Assembly: GCA_019246455.1 (NCBI GenBank)
Contig: JAFAQJ010000342.1
Span: forward strand, 1-7,695
Source: Pseudolabrys sp.
GTDB lineage: Bacteria > Pseudomonadota > Alphaproteobacteria > Rhizobiales > Xanthobacteraceae
Reading direction: 5' to 3'
Length of the DNA stretch: 7,695 nucleotides
Shown here piece after piece: positions 1-6,263 of the stretch; the first letter of the stretch is position 1; each line of letters starts with the position of its first letter. Position numbers and translations under genes: made by a program. The notes beneath the pieces are model-generated. The model worked only from the letters and a program-made list of their open reading frames with translations. It was not told the DNA's origin and searched no databases.

Positions 1-100
1 GCTTGTAGCGCGCGCCCCTCTCGAAACGGCGCGTGGATCGCAGACACTTCAGTAGACCTGCGGCCTTGCCTTTCGCGAGCCGCCGTACCATCTGCGGCTG

Positions 101-412
101 ATGAACGCTCCGCTCACCGTGTCCATCCCACACCGTCTCGGCAAGGACGAGGCCGTGCGCCGCATCAAGTCCGGGATCGAGCGCGCCAAGCCCGAACTGG
201 GTCGCTTCATGACGATCGAGGATGAAACCTGGACTGGAGATCGGCTCGCCTTCAGCGTCAAGGCGCTCGGTCAGCGCGCCGCCGGGTTCATCGACGTCTA
301 TGACGCCACGGTGCGGCTCGAAGTGACGCTGCCTTGGCTGTTGGCGCGGTTCGCGCAGGCGGTGCAGCGCGTCGTCGGCCACAAGGGCCAGTTGATGCTG
401 GAAAAGAAATAA
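101..412 (+). CDS. Polyhydroxyalkanoic acid system family protein (PHA_gran_rgn)
   Basis: A 103-residue soluble protein that I recognise as the small PHA-system family found near or bound to polyhydroxyalkanoate storage granules; its biochemical role is not firmly established. The family signature is visible: an N-terminal SIPHRLGKDEAVRRIKSG segment (about residues 8-25), a central VKALGQRAAGFIDV strand region (about 53-66), and the C-terminal LEVTLPWLLARFAQ helix followed by a GQLMLEKK ending. The length is normal for the family, and there is no signal peptide or membrane segment. ATG at 101 is chosen because the family motif begins a few residues later; no good Shine-Dalgarno precedes it. 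The gene is followed by a 68-base spacer and then the dioxygenase on the same strand; co-transcription is possible. No PHA synthase or phasin lies in the window to support the link by context. Confidence 0.85.
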   Translation: MNAPLTVSIPHRLGKDEAVRRIKSGIERAKPELGRFMTIEDETWTGDRLAFSVKALGQRAAGFIDVYDATVRLEVTLPWLLARFAQAVQRVVGHKGQLMLEKK

Positions 413-425
413 GCCGCTAGGCGGC
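413..425 (+). other. Short hairpin directly after the PHA-protein stop codon
   Basis: GCCGC at 413-417 and GCGGC at 421-425 form a perfect 5-bp stem with a TAG loop, starting at the base after the TAA stop. There is no T-tract after it, so it is not a classical intrinsic terminator. It may protect the mRNA 3' end or be chance in GC-rich DNA. Confidence 0.25.
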
Positions 426-444
426 GAGCGATATCCAGCTCATA

Positions 445-473
445 CTCCCGGCAAAGAAAAGAAATTCCGGGAG
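445..473 (+). promoter_or_regulatory. Hairpin that covers the ribosome binding site of the dioxygenase gene
   Basis: CTCCCGG (445-451) and CCGGGAG (467-473) are perfectly complementary 7-base arms around a 15-base purine-rich loop (452-466). The right arm contains GGGAG, the apparent Shine-Dalgarno of the gene starting at 481, seven bases before the ATG. In mRNA the stem would pair away the ribosome binding site. The pairing is seen directly in the sequence. A role in translational control, for example by temperature or by coupling to upstream translation, is inference. Confidence 0.45.
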
Positions 474-480
474 AAACGTC

Positions 481-1371
481 ATGGCTCAAGCTGCCCTGAA
501 ACCCGACCGCACGCGAGACTGGCCGTTTCAGGTCACGCCGCTGTCGAACGTGCTCGGCTGCGAGATCACCGGCATCACGCTCGAAGATGCGGTGTCGCCC
601 AAATTGTTCGCCAAGGTTTATGAGGCCTTCCTCGACTACGAGCTGATACTATTCCGCGACGTCGATCTGCCGCCGGCGACGCAGGTCGCGTTCGCCAAGA
701 ATTTCGGCGAGGTCAACATCCACGTTTTGTCGCAGTACCACGGTTACGGCCATCCCGAGATCTACATGCTCTCGAACCTCGACAAGGACGGCAAACCCTC
801 CGGCAAGCACCCCGACCGCGGCACGCTCTACTGGCACACCGACGGCTCGTGGAAAGAACGCACCGGGCAGGCCACCATGATGTATTCCGAAACGCTGCCG
901 CCGCCGGGCAGGGGCGGCGAGACGCAGTTCGCCGACATGTATCGCGGCTACGAATTGCTGCCGGCTGCAATCAAGAAGAAGATCGAAGGCAAACGCGCGA
1001 TCCACAATTTCACATTCTCGCGCAAGCGCCGCCACGGCGAGGACCCGCTGACGACGAAGCAATCCGCCGAGGTGCCGCCGGTCGCACATCCGATCGTGCG
1101 CACCCATCCTGAAACGGGGCGCAAGGCGATCTTCCTCGGCGACCACGCTGAATATATTGAGGGGATGCCGTATGACGAGGGCCGCGCACTGATCGAGGAG
1201 ATCAACGTGCTGACCACGCCGCCCGACAACATCTATTCGCACGTCTGGAAGCCGCGCGAATGCATGGTGTGGGACAACCGCTGCACGCTGCACCGCGCCA
1301 CCGGCTTCGACGAGTCGCAATATGTGCGCGTGATGCGCCGCTGCACCATCACGGGAGATCGCCCGTTTTGA
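481..1371 (+). CDS. TauD/TfdA family Fe(II)/2-oxoglutarate-dependent dioxygenase
   Basis: A 296-residue cytoplasmic non-heme iron enzyme of the family that couples decarboxylation of 2-oxoglutarate to succinate with hydroxylation of a substrate (taurine for TauD, 2,4-D for TfdA). The iron ligands are visible as H119 and D121 in the YWHTDGSW motif and H271 in WDNRCTLHRATGF. R283 and R287, in YVRVMRRCTI, match the 2-oxoglutarate and substrate-side arginines of TauD. GGETQFADM (about 145-153) is the usual core strand after the first iron motif. The length fits the family (about 280-300), so the enzyme looks complete and active. The ATG at 481 has a GGGAG ribosome site seven bases upstream, inside a hairpin. 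Nothing nearby, such as a sulfonate or aromatic transporter or catabolic genes, fixes the substrate. It could be a taurine, alkylsulfonate, aryloxyacetate or other enzyme, so no symbol is given. Confidence 0.92.
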   Translation: MAQAALKPDRTRDWPFQVTPLSNVLGCEITGITLEDAVSPKLFAKVYEAFLDYELILFRDVDLPPATQVAFAKNFGEVNIHVLSQYHGYGHPEIYMLSNLDKDGKPSGKHPDRGTLYWHTDGSWKERTGQATMMYSETLPPPGRGGETQFADMYRGYELLPAAIKKKIEGKRAIHNFTFSRKRRHGEDPLTTKQSAEVPPVAHPIVRTHPETGRKAIFLGDHAEYIEGMPYDEGRALIEEINVLTTPPDNIYSHVWKPRECMVWDNRCTLHRATGFDESQYVRVMRRCTITGDRPF

Positions 1372-1409
1372 GTTTCACGCTTGGGGCTTAGGGACGGGGA
1401 GGGAGATCA

Positions 1410-1514
1410 ATGCCAGTGGAGAAATTCGAGAATGCCGGAATCACGCTGCGGCTCTATGGCGGCATCCTCGTCGCCGTGATCCTGGTCGCGCTGGGGATGC
1501 ACTACTTCGGCTAG
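1410..1514 (+). CDS. Small single-helix membrane peptide, 34 residues
   Basis: A short frame 38 bases after the dioxygenase stop. It is preceded by a strong purine-rich ribosome site (GGGACGGGGAGGGAG) a few bases before the ATG. The peptide has a charged N-terminus (MPVEKFENAG), then one hydrophobic helix from about residue 13 to 30 (LRLYGGILVAVILVALGM), and ends HYFG. I do not recognise a family. The good ribosome site, the clean membrane topology and the position right after an enzyme gene support a real small membrane protein, perhaps co-transcribed with the dioxygenase. It is convergent with the CAP-protein gene, with 22 bases between the two stop codons. Confidence 0.55.
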   Translation: MPVEKFENAGITLRLYGGILVAVILVALGMHYFG

Positions 1515-1536
1515 CTCGTGGGAGAGGTGAAGCGTC

Positions 1537-1932
1537 TTACTCGCCACCCAATTCCAAAGCCCAATACTTGCGACCTTTCTCGTCGCTGGCGGACGCAATG
1601 CCGTAGCTGCTGATATCACCCCGCAGCATGTTCGCCCTATGCCCGCCACTCTTCGACCACTTCTCGATCGCGCAACTCTCATCCTCACAGCCCCACAACA
1701 CATTTTCAGCGTGGGTCGAACCGATGTGCCCGATCCGCTTCCTGAAATCCTTATGGTCGATGCGCGAGCGCTCCGCCATCGCGTGGGCCTGCTCATAGGC
1801 CAAAGCCGAGAGCGAGGGGGATACCGAGAGCACCGACCTTTTGTGCTGCGCGCGGAAGGTGTTGAGATCGAGGGCATGGACCGGAAACGAGGAGATGGCG
1901 GTGACGATTAGAATTCCGACAAATCCGCGCAT
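1537..1932 (-). CDS. Secreted CAP-domain (SCP/PR-1-like) protein
   Basis: A 131-residue exported protein with a compact CAP domain (cysteine-rich secretory protein / antigen 5 / PR-1 superfamily), a fold usually found in extracytoplasmic proteins. Residues 1-20 form a signal peptide ending in VHA, with likely cleavage before LDLNTF. The CAP signatures are present: H60 in the first helix region, HAENV (74-78) with the conserved acidic residue E76, GHRANML (97-103) containing H98, and the closing YGIASAS...KYWALELGG strands. C82 and C87 in GCEDESC could form a disulfide in the periplasm. ATG at 1932 is supported by an AAGGGG ribosome site. It is somewhat short for the family but complete. The ligand or target is unknown; bacterial CAP proteins have been linked to cell-wall, lipid or calcium binding, and none of these can be assigned here. 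Confidence 0.88.
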   Translation of the reverse strand: MRGFVGILIVTAISSFPVHALDLNTFRAQHKRSVLSVSPSLSALAYEQAHAMAERSRIDHKDFRKRIGHIGSTHAENVLWGCEDESCAIEKWSKSGGHRANMLRGDISSYGIASASDEKGRKYWALELGGE

Positions 1933-1984
1933 TTAGAACCCCTTTGTAACCGTCCATTTGCCGCGCCGACGTCGCCTTCACGGT

Positions 1985-2125
1985 TTAATTCCGCTTGCAG
2001 GCGTCCTCCAGACGGACAATGTCATCTTCGCCCAAATAGCTCCCCGTTTTCACTTCAATCAATTCAAGCGGAATTTTGCCGTGGTTGGCGAGACGATGCA
2101 CGCTGCCGATCGGGATAAAAGTACT
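1985..2125 (-). pseudogene. 3' remnant of a mannose-1-phosphate guanylyltransferase / mannose-6-phosphate isomerase (type II) gene
   Basis: The minus strand from about 2125 down to the TAA at 1985-1987 encodes the end of a cupin-type phosphomannose isomerase: [33 protein letters not shown] and [12 protein letters not shown]. These match the C-terminal block of the bifunctional ManC/XanB/AlgA family, which makes mannose-6-phosphate and GDP-mannose for surface polysaccharides. Only about 46 codons of a gene normally near 470 codons remain, with no start codon or ribosome site. The frame is closed by a stop near 2194. In the neighbouring frame SFIFCE sits just upstream, which resembles the residues expected before STFIPIG, so a one-base frameshift near 2125 is likely. 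This is a dead fragment left by deletion or rearrangement. A stand-alone cupin protein is less likely, because the upstream beta-strands are missing. Confidence 0.75.
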
Positions 2126-2197
2126 CGCAGAAAATAAACGAGACCGCGGACGTTCGCAGAACGGCGCGGAGGGCCGGCGGTTTAATCTGAGTCGACC

Positions 2198-2380
2198 TTA
2201 AAACCAAGATACCCCAACGAGTGGCAATACCCGTTGCAGGATGGCGCCTAAGCAAATCAGGGCAACAAGAAGTTTCAGAAGATTGGCGAGGCGGCCGGCG
2301 CGAGCATATTTGTCGATCGCCCAAAAGCAAATCGCACCGACGACGACGATAATCAGCACATTGATCACCACCAAGATCAT
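2198..2380 (-). CDS. Small membrane protein, Thivi_2564-like
   Basis: A 60-residue protein starting MILVVINVLI. It has two hydrophobic helices, about residues 2-20 (ILVVINVLIIVVVGAICFW) and 34-53 (LLKLLVALICLGAILQRVL), joined by a short polar stretch, DKYARAGRLAN. This two-helix layout, a loop with a few charged residues and a start in a valine/isoleucine-rich helix, resembles the Thivi_2564 family of uncharacterised bacterial membrane proteins; the family name is from memory and moderately sure. ATG at 2380 is preferred over an upstream in-frame start at 2461, because AGAGGGG lies just before it and the extra 27 residues are polar and family-atypical. The function is unknown. It sits between two gene remnants but appears intact. 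Confidence 0.7.
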   Translation of the reverse strand: MILVVINVLIIVVVGAICFWAIDKYARAGRLANLLKLLVALICLGAILQRVLPLVGVSWF

Positions 2381-2570
2381 TTTACACCCCTCTGATCTTA
2401 AATCTGGCACACAATAGCAGACCATTTGGCGAGGAGGCAGCGGATGATTGCGGCGCGCCAAACCGCACCGGGGCCGCTCCGCGTTCCTCAGCCACGCCGC
2501 CGTCGCTTAGATCGCGGGTCGAGGTGCCGGTGGCGCGAAGGTCTGAACGGGCGGGGGCGACGATGCCTAA
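2381..2570. other. Intergenic region without a recognisable gene
   Basis: Apart from the ribosome site next to 2380, I see no gene with a credible start, family motif or RNA structure here. The short open frames on both strands are rich in arginine and typical of chance frames in GC-rich DNA. It probably contains the promoter of the small membrane protein gene, but no confident -35/-10 pair is visible. The region ends where the uvrD-derived repeat begins. Confidence 0.5.
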
Positions 2571-2713
2571 GCCGGTTAATCGCCCGCCGTCATAAATGCG
2601 ATATCGAAGTTACGGGAAGCAATCGGACGCGGCGTCTCACACGCGTTTGACAAAAGAATCGACCACGCGCTTTTCGCCGCTCTTGTCGGACTTCACGGTG
2701 AGCTTGTTACGTC
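2571..2713 (-). repeat. Diverged direct-repeat copy of the uvrD 3' end and downstream spacer
   Basis: This stretch aligns in the same orientation with 3520-3659. It has the shared block CACACGCG, then GACAAAAGAATCGACCAC, then AGCTTGTT, and outside the coding part TATCGAAGTT, AATCGGACGC and CCGTCATAA. Similarity also reaches the bases around the ATG of the next frame (ATGACGG on the minus strand in both copies). In the uvrD-coding part I count 63 of 72 identical bases. Small length differences in the spacer show independent drift. The two copies are about 947 bases apart and bracket the TGA-interrupted gene. Confidence 0.85.
2637..2708 (-). pseudogene. Relic of the last 23 codons of uvrD
   Basis: Read on the minus strand this encodes NKLTVKSDKSGEKRVVDS then FVKRV and a TGA stop, against NKLTIKFDKAGEKRVVDS then FVERV in the intact UvrD. 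Only 4 of 23 residues differ and the stop codon is kept. It corresponds to the last strands of the C-terminal Tudor-like domain and cannot be expressed alone, as it has no start or ribosome site. It begins about 15 bases after the stop of the Pro/Ala-rich frame (2724). It is either the displaced original end of uvrD or a duplicated piece; the sequence alone does not decide. Confidence 0.85.
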
Positions 2714-2723
2714 GGAGCGGGCC

Positions 2724-3479
2724 CTAATTTCCGAACAACCCGAATAGGAAGCCGCCCCGCTGCGGAGTGGAATCCTCTACGACGGGAGTGTCCCGGAGGA
2801 CCCGCCGCTGCTGCGCGTCGCCGGCGTCGATCACCTGGACCATTTCAGGTTTTTCGACCGTCTTCCTTTTCGGCAGCCGTCCGCGCCGCCGCTCTAACAT
2901 CGATGTTGGATTGGATTGAGCGGAGCCGTCAGCCTCGGCCGACAGGTCGAGGGGCGCGTTGTCGGCCGTCGGGTTGACGTCGGGCTCTCGTAGTGGTTTG
3001 CGGGTGATTTTCTCGCGATGTCGCGGCTCCGAGCGAGACGTCACCACGCGCTCTTCGGGCGGCGCGGCGACGGGCGCGGACGCCTGGATCGCGGGTTGAA
3101 TTGCCGGCGGAGCGGCAGGTTCCGGTGGCGCCGAGGCTTGAACCGGCGCGGTCGATGACGCGGAAATTGAGTCTTCGTGCTCAGATAAGCCGACCGTTTC
3201 TGCCGGCTTGGCGCTGACCGGGATCGTTGCGGACGACAACGCCGGGCTCGTGGGCAGCGGCGCGGCGGGTTCGGGTTTCGTCTCGGCCTTTACGTCTCAC
3301 GTTTCGGTTTTGGCTTGCAGCGGCTCGTTTTTTTCGTTTTTAGCAGGCGCGCTGTACGCCGCTGGTTTGATCTTGGCCGCCTCATCGGGTGCGGTCAGCA
3401 CATAGCCGCCAGCAAAACCGACGCTCAGCGCGACGGCCACGCTCCCTACCCCAATCAAGAACCCTGTGCCGGTACTCAT
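2724..3479 (-). pseudogene. Membrane-anchored Pro/Ala-rich protein gene interrupted by an in-frame TGA
   Basis: From ATG 3479 the frame encodes 60 residues: a short N-terminus, one transmembrane helix (about residues 7-29, with the core GFLIGVGSVAVALSVGFAGG), then a Lys/Ala/Pro stretch ending KTET, where TGA (3297-3299) stops it. The same frame then stays open for 190 more codons to TAG at 2724. It continues with the same composition: a Pro/Ala/Glu-rich linker, a basic LERRRGRLPKRKTVEK segment, and a C-terminus ending GGFLFGLFGN. Matching frame and composition indicate one original gene of about 251 codons broken by a single point mutation such as CGA to TGA. Alternatives are readthrough, a sequencing error, or a separate product from TTG 3239 (171 residues). 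Another ATG at 3542 lies in the same frame but lacks a ribosome site and falls inside the repeat. It would be an inner-membrane protein with a disordered periplasmic tail; no family recognised. Confidence 0.65.
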
Positions 3480-3484
3480 CGCGG

Positions 3485-3494
3485 ACCTCCTCCT
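3485..3494 (-). promoter_or_regulatory. Strong Shine-Dalgarno deciding the 3479 start
   Basis: On the minus strand AGGAGGAGGT ends five bases before ATG 3479. It is the best ribosome site in the window. It argues for a start at 3479 rather than at the upstream ATG 3542, which has no comparable site. Confidence 0.75.
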
Positions 3495-3519
3495 GAAGAA
3501 GGAACGCTTCTCCTGGCGC

Positions 3520-3659
3520 GCCGGTTCAACAGGCTCCGTCATAAGCGTGTTATCGAAGTTCCGGGAACAAAATCGGACGCGTCACACGCGCTCGACAAAA
3601 GAATCGACCACACGTTTTTCGCCGGCCTTGTCGAACTTGATGGTGAGCTTGTTGCCGTC
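3520..3659 (-). repeat. uvrD 3' end and downstream spacer, intact-side copy of the direct repeat
   Basis: This is the partner of 2571-2713. It includes the last codons and TGA stop of functional uvrD (3582-3584), the 39-base spacer and the ATGACGG around 3542. Similarity fades at both ends: upstream into the Tudor-like domain of UvrD (above about 3659) and downstream past the shared AACCGGC near 3520. Confidence 0.85.
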
Positions 3660-6263
3660 CACCAGGGTCACGTTGCCGTTGCCGAATTTCTGGTGAAACA
3701 CCCGATCGCCGGGCTTGAAGCCCGAGGCCGCGGTCGATTTCGCCACCAGCTCGCCCTCGATCGTCAAAGGTGTCCGGCGTTTCGGGGCCGCTTTCGGCTT
3801 ACGCGATGCGCCAAAGTCCACGCTTGAGAAATCGGTCTCGCCGCGCATGCCGTCGGGCTCATAACTAATCTGGCGTGGCTCGGCGAAGGTACCTTCGCTG
3901 GCGTAATCCTTGTCCCAGTTTCCACGGCGCGGCGCGCCGGTCTCGTCATAACCACCGCGCCCCTTGGCCTGCTGCGCGCGGCGCCAGCCGGGCGTGGTGT
4001 AGTTCGAGCCGAAATTCATGTCGTCGAATCGGCTCGCGCCGTAGCCCGACATGCCGAAGCCACCCTGGGCCTCCTTTACCTCAACGTCGCCTTCCGGCAG
4101 CTCGTCGAGGAAGCGCGAGGGCACGGTGGTGGTCCACATCCCGTGAATGCGCCGGTTGGTGGCGAAATAGATCTTGGCGCGCTTTCGCGCCCGCGTCAGC
4201 GCGACATGGGCGAGGCGGCGCTCCTCCTCGAGCCCGGCGCGGCCGCTCTCATCTAATGCTCGTTGATTGGGGAACACGCCTTCCTCCCAGCCGGGCAGGA
4301 ACACCGTGTCGAATTCGAGCCCCTTGGCCGAATGCGCCGTCATCACATTCACCGCGTCGTCGCCGGCGCCGGTGTCGCGGTCCATCACCAGCGAAATATG
4401 CTCGAGAAAGCCGCCGAGGTTTTCGAATTCCTCCATCGAGCGAACGAGTTCTTTCAGGTTCTCCAGCCGGCCGGCGGCGTCGGCGCTGCGGTCCTTCTGC
4501 CACATGTCGGTATAACCAGACTCATCCAGCACCATTTCGGCAAGACGCGGGTGCGGTGTGGTGTCGATCAGCGAGCGCCAGCGCGCGAAATGGTCGATCA
4601 GGCCGCGCAGCGACGTACGCACTTTCGGCTTCATCTCGTCGGTCGCAGAAAGAGCGTCGGCAGCGGCGAAGAGCGGAATCTTTTGGCGGCGCGCGTGGTC
4701 GTACAGCATCTGCACGGTGGCGTCGCCCAGCCCGCGTTTCGGCACATTGATGATGCGCTCGAAGGCGAGGTCGTCGGCCGGCTGCGCGATGGTTCGCAGA
4801 TAGGCCAGCGCATCGCGAATTTCCTGGCGCTCGTAGAATCGCGGCCCGCCGATCACGCGGTACGGCAGCCCCATAGTGATGAAGCGATCTTCGAATTCGC
4901 GCATCTGGAACGAGGCCCGCACCAGAATGGAGATCTCGTTGAGCGGATGATCGAGGCCGTTATCCCTTGCCGATTTCTGCAGGTTCTCGATTTCCTCGCC
5001 GACCGCGCGGGCTTCTTCCTCGGAGTCCCAGCACGAGGTGACTTCGACTTTTTCGCCGGGTACGTCTTCAGTGCGCAGCGTCTTGCCGAGCCGGCCCTGG
5101 TTGTGCGCGATCAGGTGCGAGGCGGCCGCCAGAATATGTCCGGTGCTGCGGTAGTTGCGTTCGAGGCGGATGACTTTCGCGCCGGGGAAGTCGTGCTCGA
5201 AGCGCAGGATGTTGTCGACCTCCGCGCCGCGCCAGCCATAGATCGACTGGTCGTCGTCGCCGACGCAGCAGATGTTTTTAGGGGGGCGGGGTTGCGCCGG
5301 CGCGGCGGTTACCGGAGGCGGGGCGGGGGCCGGCGAGGGCATCGGCGCGTCGAACGTGTCTTCCAAACTCAGCAAATCGTCATTGTCGCGGCCATCGTCA
5401 CTTGGCCGCCGGTCGTCCAGCGGCGCACGAGCGGCCGAACCCGGCCCAAGCGATGCGGCCGGGTTCTGCGCCAATAATTTGAGCCACAAATACTGCGCGA
5501 CGTTGGTGTCCTGATATTCGTCGACGAGGATGTATTTGAATCGGCGCTGGTATTGGCCGAGCACGTCCGGATTTTCGCGAAACAGCCGGATGTTCTCGAG
5601 CAAGAGGTCGCCGAAGTCCGCCGCGTTCAAAGTCTTCAGCCGCTCCTGGTATAACCCATAGAGCTTCTTGCCTTTTCCGTTCGCAAAGCTCGCCGCTTCG
5701 CCCGACGGCACATTGTCCGGCGTCAACCCTCGATTTTTCCAGCCATCCAAAATCGCCGCGAAAACCCGCGCTGGCCATCGTTTGTCGTCGAGCTTCTCGG
5801 CTTCAAGCAGTTGTTTGATGAGGCGAATTTGGTCGTCGACGTCGAGGATGGTGAAGTTCGATTTCAGGCCGACGAGCTCGGCGTGTCGCCGCAAAATTTT
5901 CACGCCGATCGCGTGAAAGGTGCCGAGCCACGGCATGCCTTCGACGATCTGCCCGACCATGTGACCAACGCGCTCTTTCATCTCACGCGCCGCCTTGTTG
6001 GTGAAAGTCACGGCGAGGATTTCGTTCGGCCTGGCCCGGCCCAAACTGAGGATATGAGCGATGCGGGTGGTCAGAACGCGGGTCTTACCCGTGCCAGCCC
6101 CGGCCAAAACCAGCACGGGCCCGTCCAACGTCTCGACCGCCTCGCGCTGCTCGGGGTTCAAGTCGTTGAGATAGCTCGCGGAACGGGAACCGAGCGCGCG
6201 TGCGGCGATGCCGCCGGCTAGGGGCGCGTCGTGACCGTGGGTCTTTTTCGCAGGCTCGTTCAT
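3582..6263 (-). CDS. uvrD: DNA helicase II, UvrD/PcrA (superfamily 1A)
   Basis: An 893-residue ATP-dependent 3'-5' DNA helicase that acts in nucleotide-excision and mismatch repair and clears proteins from DNA. Motifs are in order: Q motif LNPEQREAV (35-43), Walker A AGAGTGKT (54-61), Ia TFTNKAAREM (86-95), II VDEYQDTN (247-254), III GDDDQSIYGWRGA (335-347), IV LERNYRS (367-373), V TAHSAKGLEFD (642-652), VI RRLAHVALTRARK (682-694). After a Gly-rich linker, a C-terminal Tudor-like module starts at GDRVFHQKFGNG (852-863); in PcrA/UvrD this binds RNA polymerase. It is longer than E. coli UvrD (720) because of the linker and an Ala/Pro-rich insertion at about 267-328. ATG 6263 is chosen because MNEPAKK leads directly into the usual N-terminus; GTG 6320 with GGAGGG upstream would add 19 residues. 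I see no alphaproteobacterial LexA box (GTTC-N7-GTTC) in the upstream 200 bases. Confidence 0.97.
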   Translation of the reverse strand: MNEPAKKTHGHDAPLAGGIAARALGSRSASYLNDLNPEQREAVETLDGPVLVLAGAGTGKTRVLTTRIAHILSLGRARPNEILAVTFTNKAAREMKERVGHMVGQIVEGMPWLGTFHAIGVKILRRHAELVGLKSNFTILDVDDQIRLIKQLLEAEKLDDKRWPARVFAAILDGWKNRGLTPDNVPSGEAASFANGKGKKLYGLYQERLKTLNAADFGDLLLENIRLFRENPDVLGQYQRRFKYILVDEYQDTNVAQYLWLKLLAQNPAASLGPGSAARAPLDDRRPSDDGRDNDDLLSLEDTFDAPMPSPAPAPPPVTAAPAQPRPPKNICCVGDDDQSIYGWRGAEVDNILRFEHDFPGAKVIRLERNYRSTGHILAAASHLIAHNQGRLGKTLRTEDVPGEKVEVTSCWDSEEEARAVGEEIENLQKSARDNGLDHPLNEISILVRASFQMREFEDRFITMGLPYRVIGGPRFYERQEIRDALAYLRTIAQPADDLAFERIINVPKRGLGDATVQMLYDHARRQKIPLFAAADALSATDEMKPKVRTSLRGLIDHFARWRSLIDTTPHPRLAEMVLDESGYTDMWQKDRSADAAGRLENLKELVRSMEEFENLGGFLEHISLVMDRDTGAGDDAVNVMTAHSAKGLEFDTVFLPGWEEGVFPNQRALDESGRAGLEEERRLAHVALTRARKRAKIYFATNRRIHGMWTTTVPSRFLDELPEGDVEVKEAQGGFGMSGYGASRFDDMNFGSNYTTPGWRRAQQAKGRGGYDETGAPRRGNWDKDYASEGTFAEPRQISYEPDGMRGETDFSSVDFGASRKPKAAPKRRTPLTIEGELVAKSTAASGFKPGDRVFHQKFGNGNVTLVDGNKLTIKFDKAGEKRVVDSFVERV

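Noticed and set aside
1..91. Minus-strand frame from ATG 91 open to the left edge (about 30 codons, basic)
   Set aside because: It could be the start of a divergent gene, but there is no ribosome site, only 9 bases separate it from the PHA-protein start, and the basic sequence has no recognisable motif. Too short to call.
649..1320. Long antisense frame opposite the dioxygenase gene
   Set aside because: Its translation has no family motif and a composition typical of the complement of a GC-rich gene; the sense strand carries clear catalytic motifs.
1407..1877. Minus-strand frame overlapping the CAP gene in another phase
   Set aside because: The CAP frame has a signal peptide and the family motifs; this one is a Ser/Arg-rich shadow.
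2426..2650. Plus-strand Arg-rich frame across the intergenic and repeat region
   Set aside because: Nearly all Arg/Gly/Pro from GC-rich DNA, no family signal, and it runs antisense through the uvrD relic.
3875..5477. Long plus-strand frames opposite uvrD
   Set aside because: They are shadows of the helicase gene: Arg/Ala/Val-rich, without recognisable domains, while uvrD motifs run through the whole stretch on the other strand.
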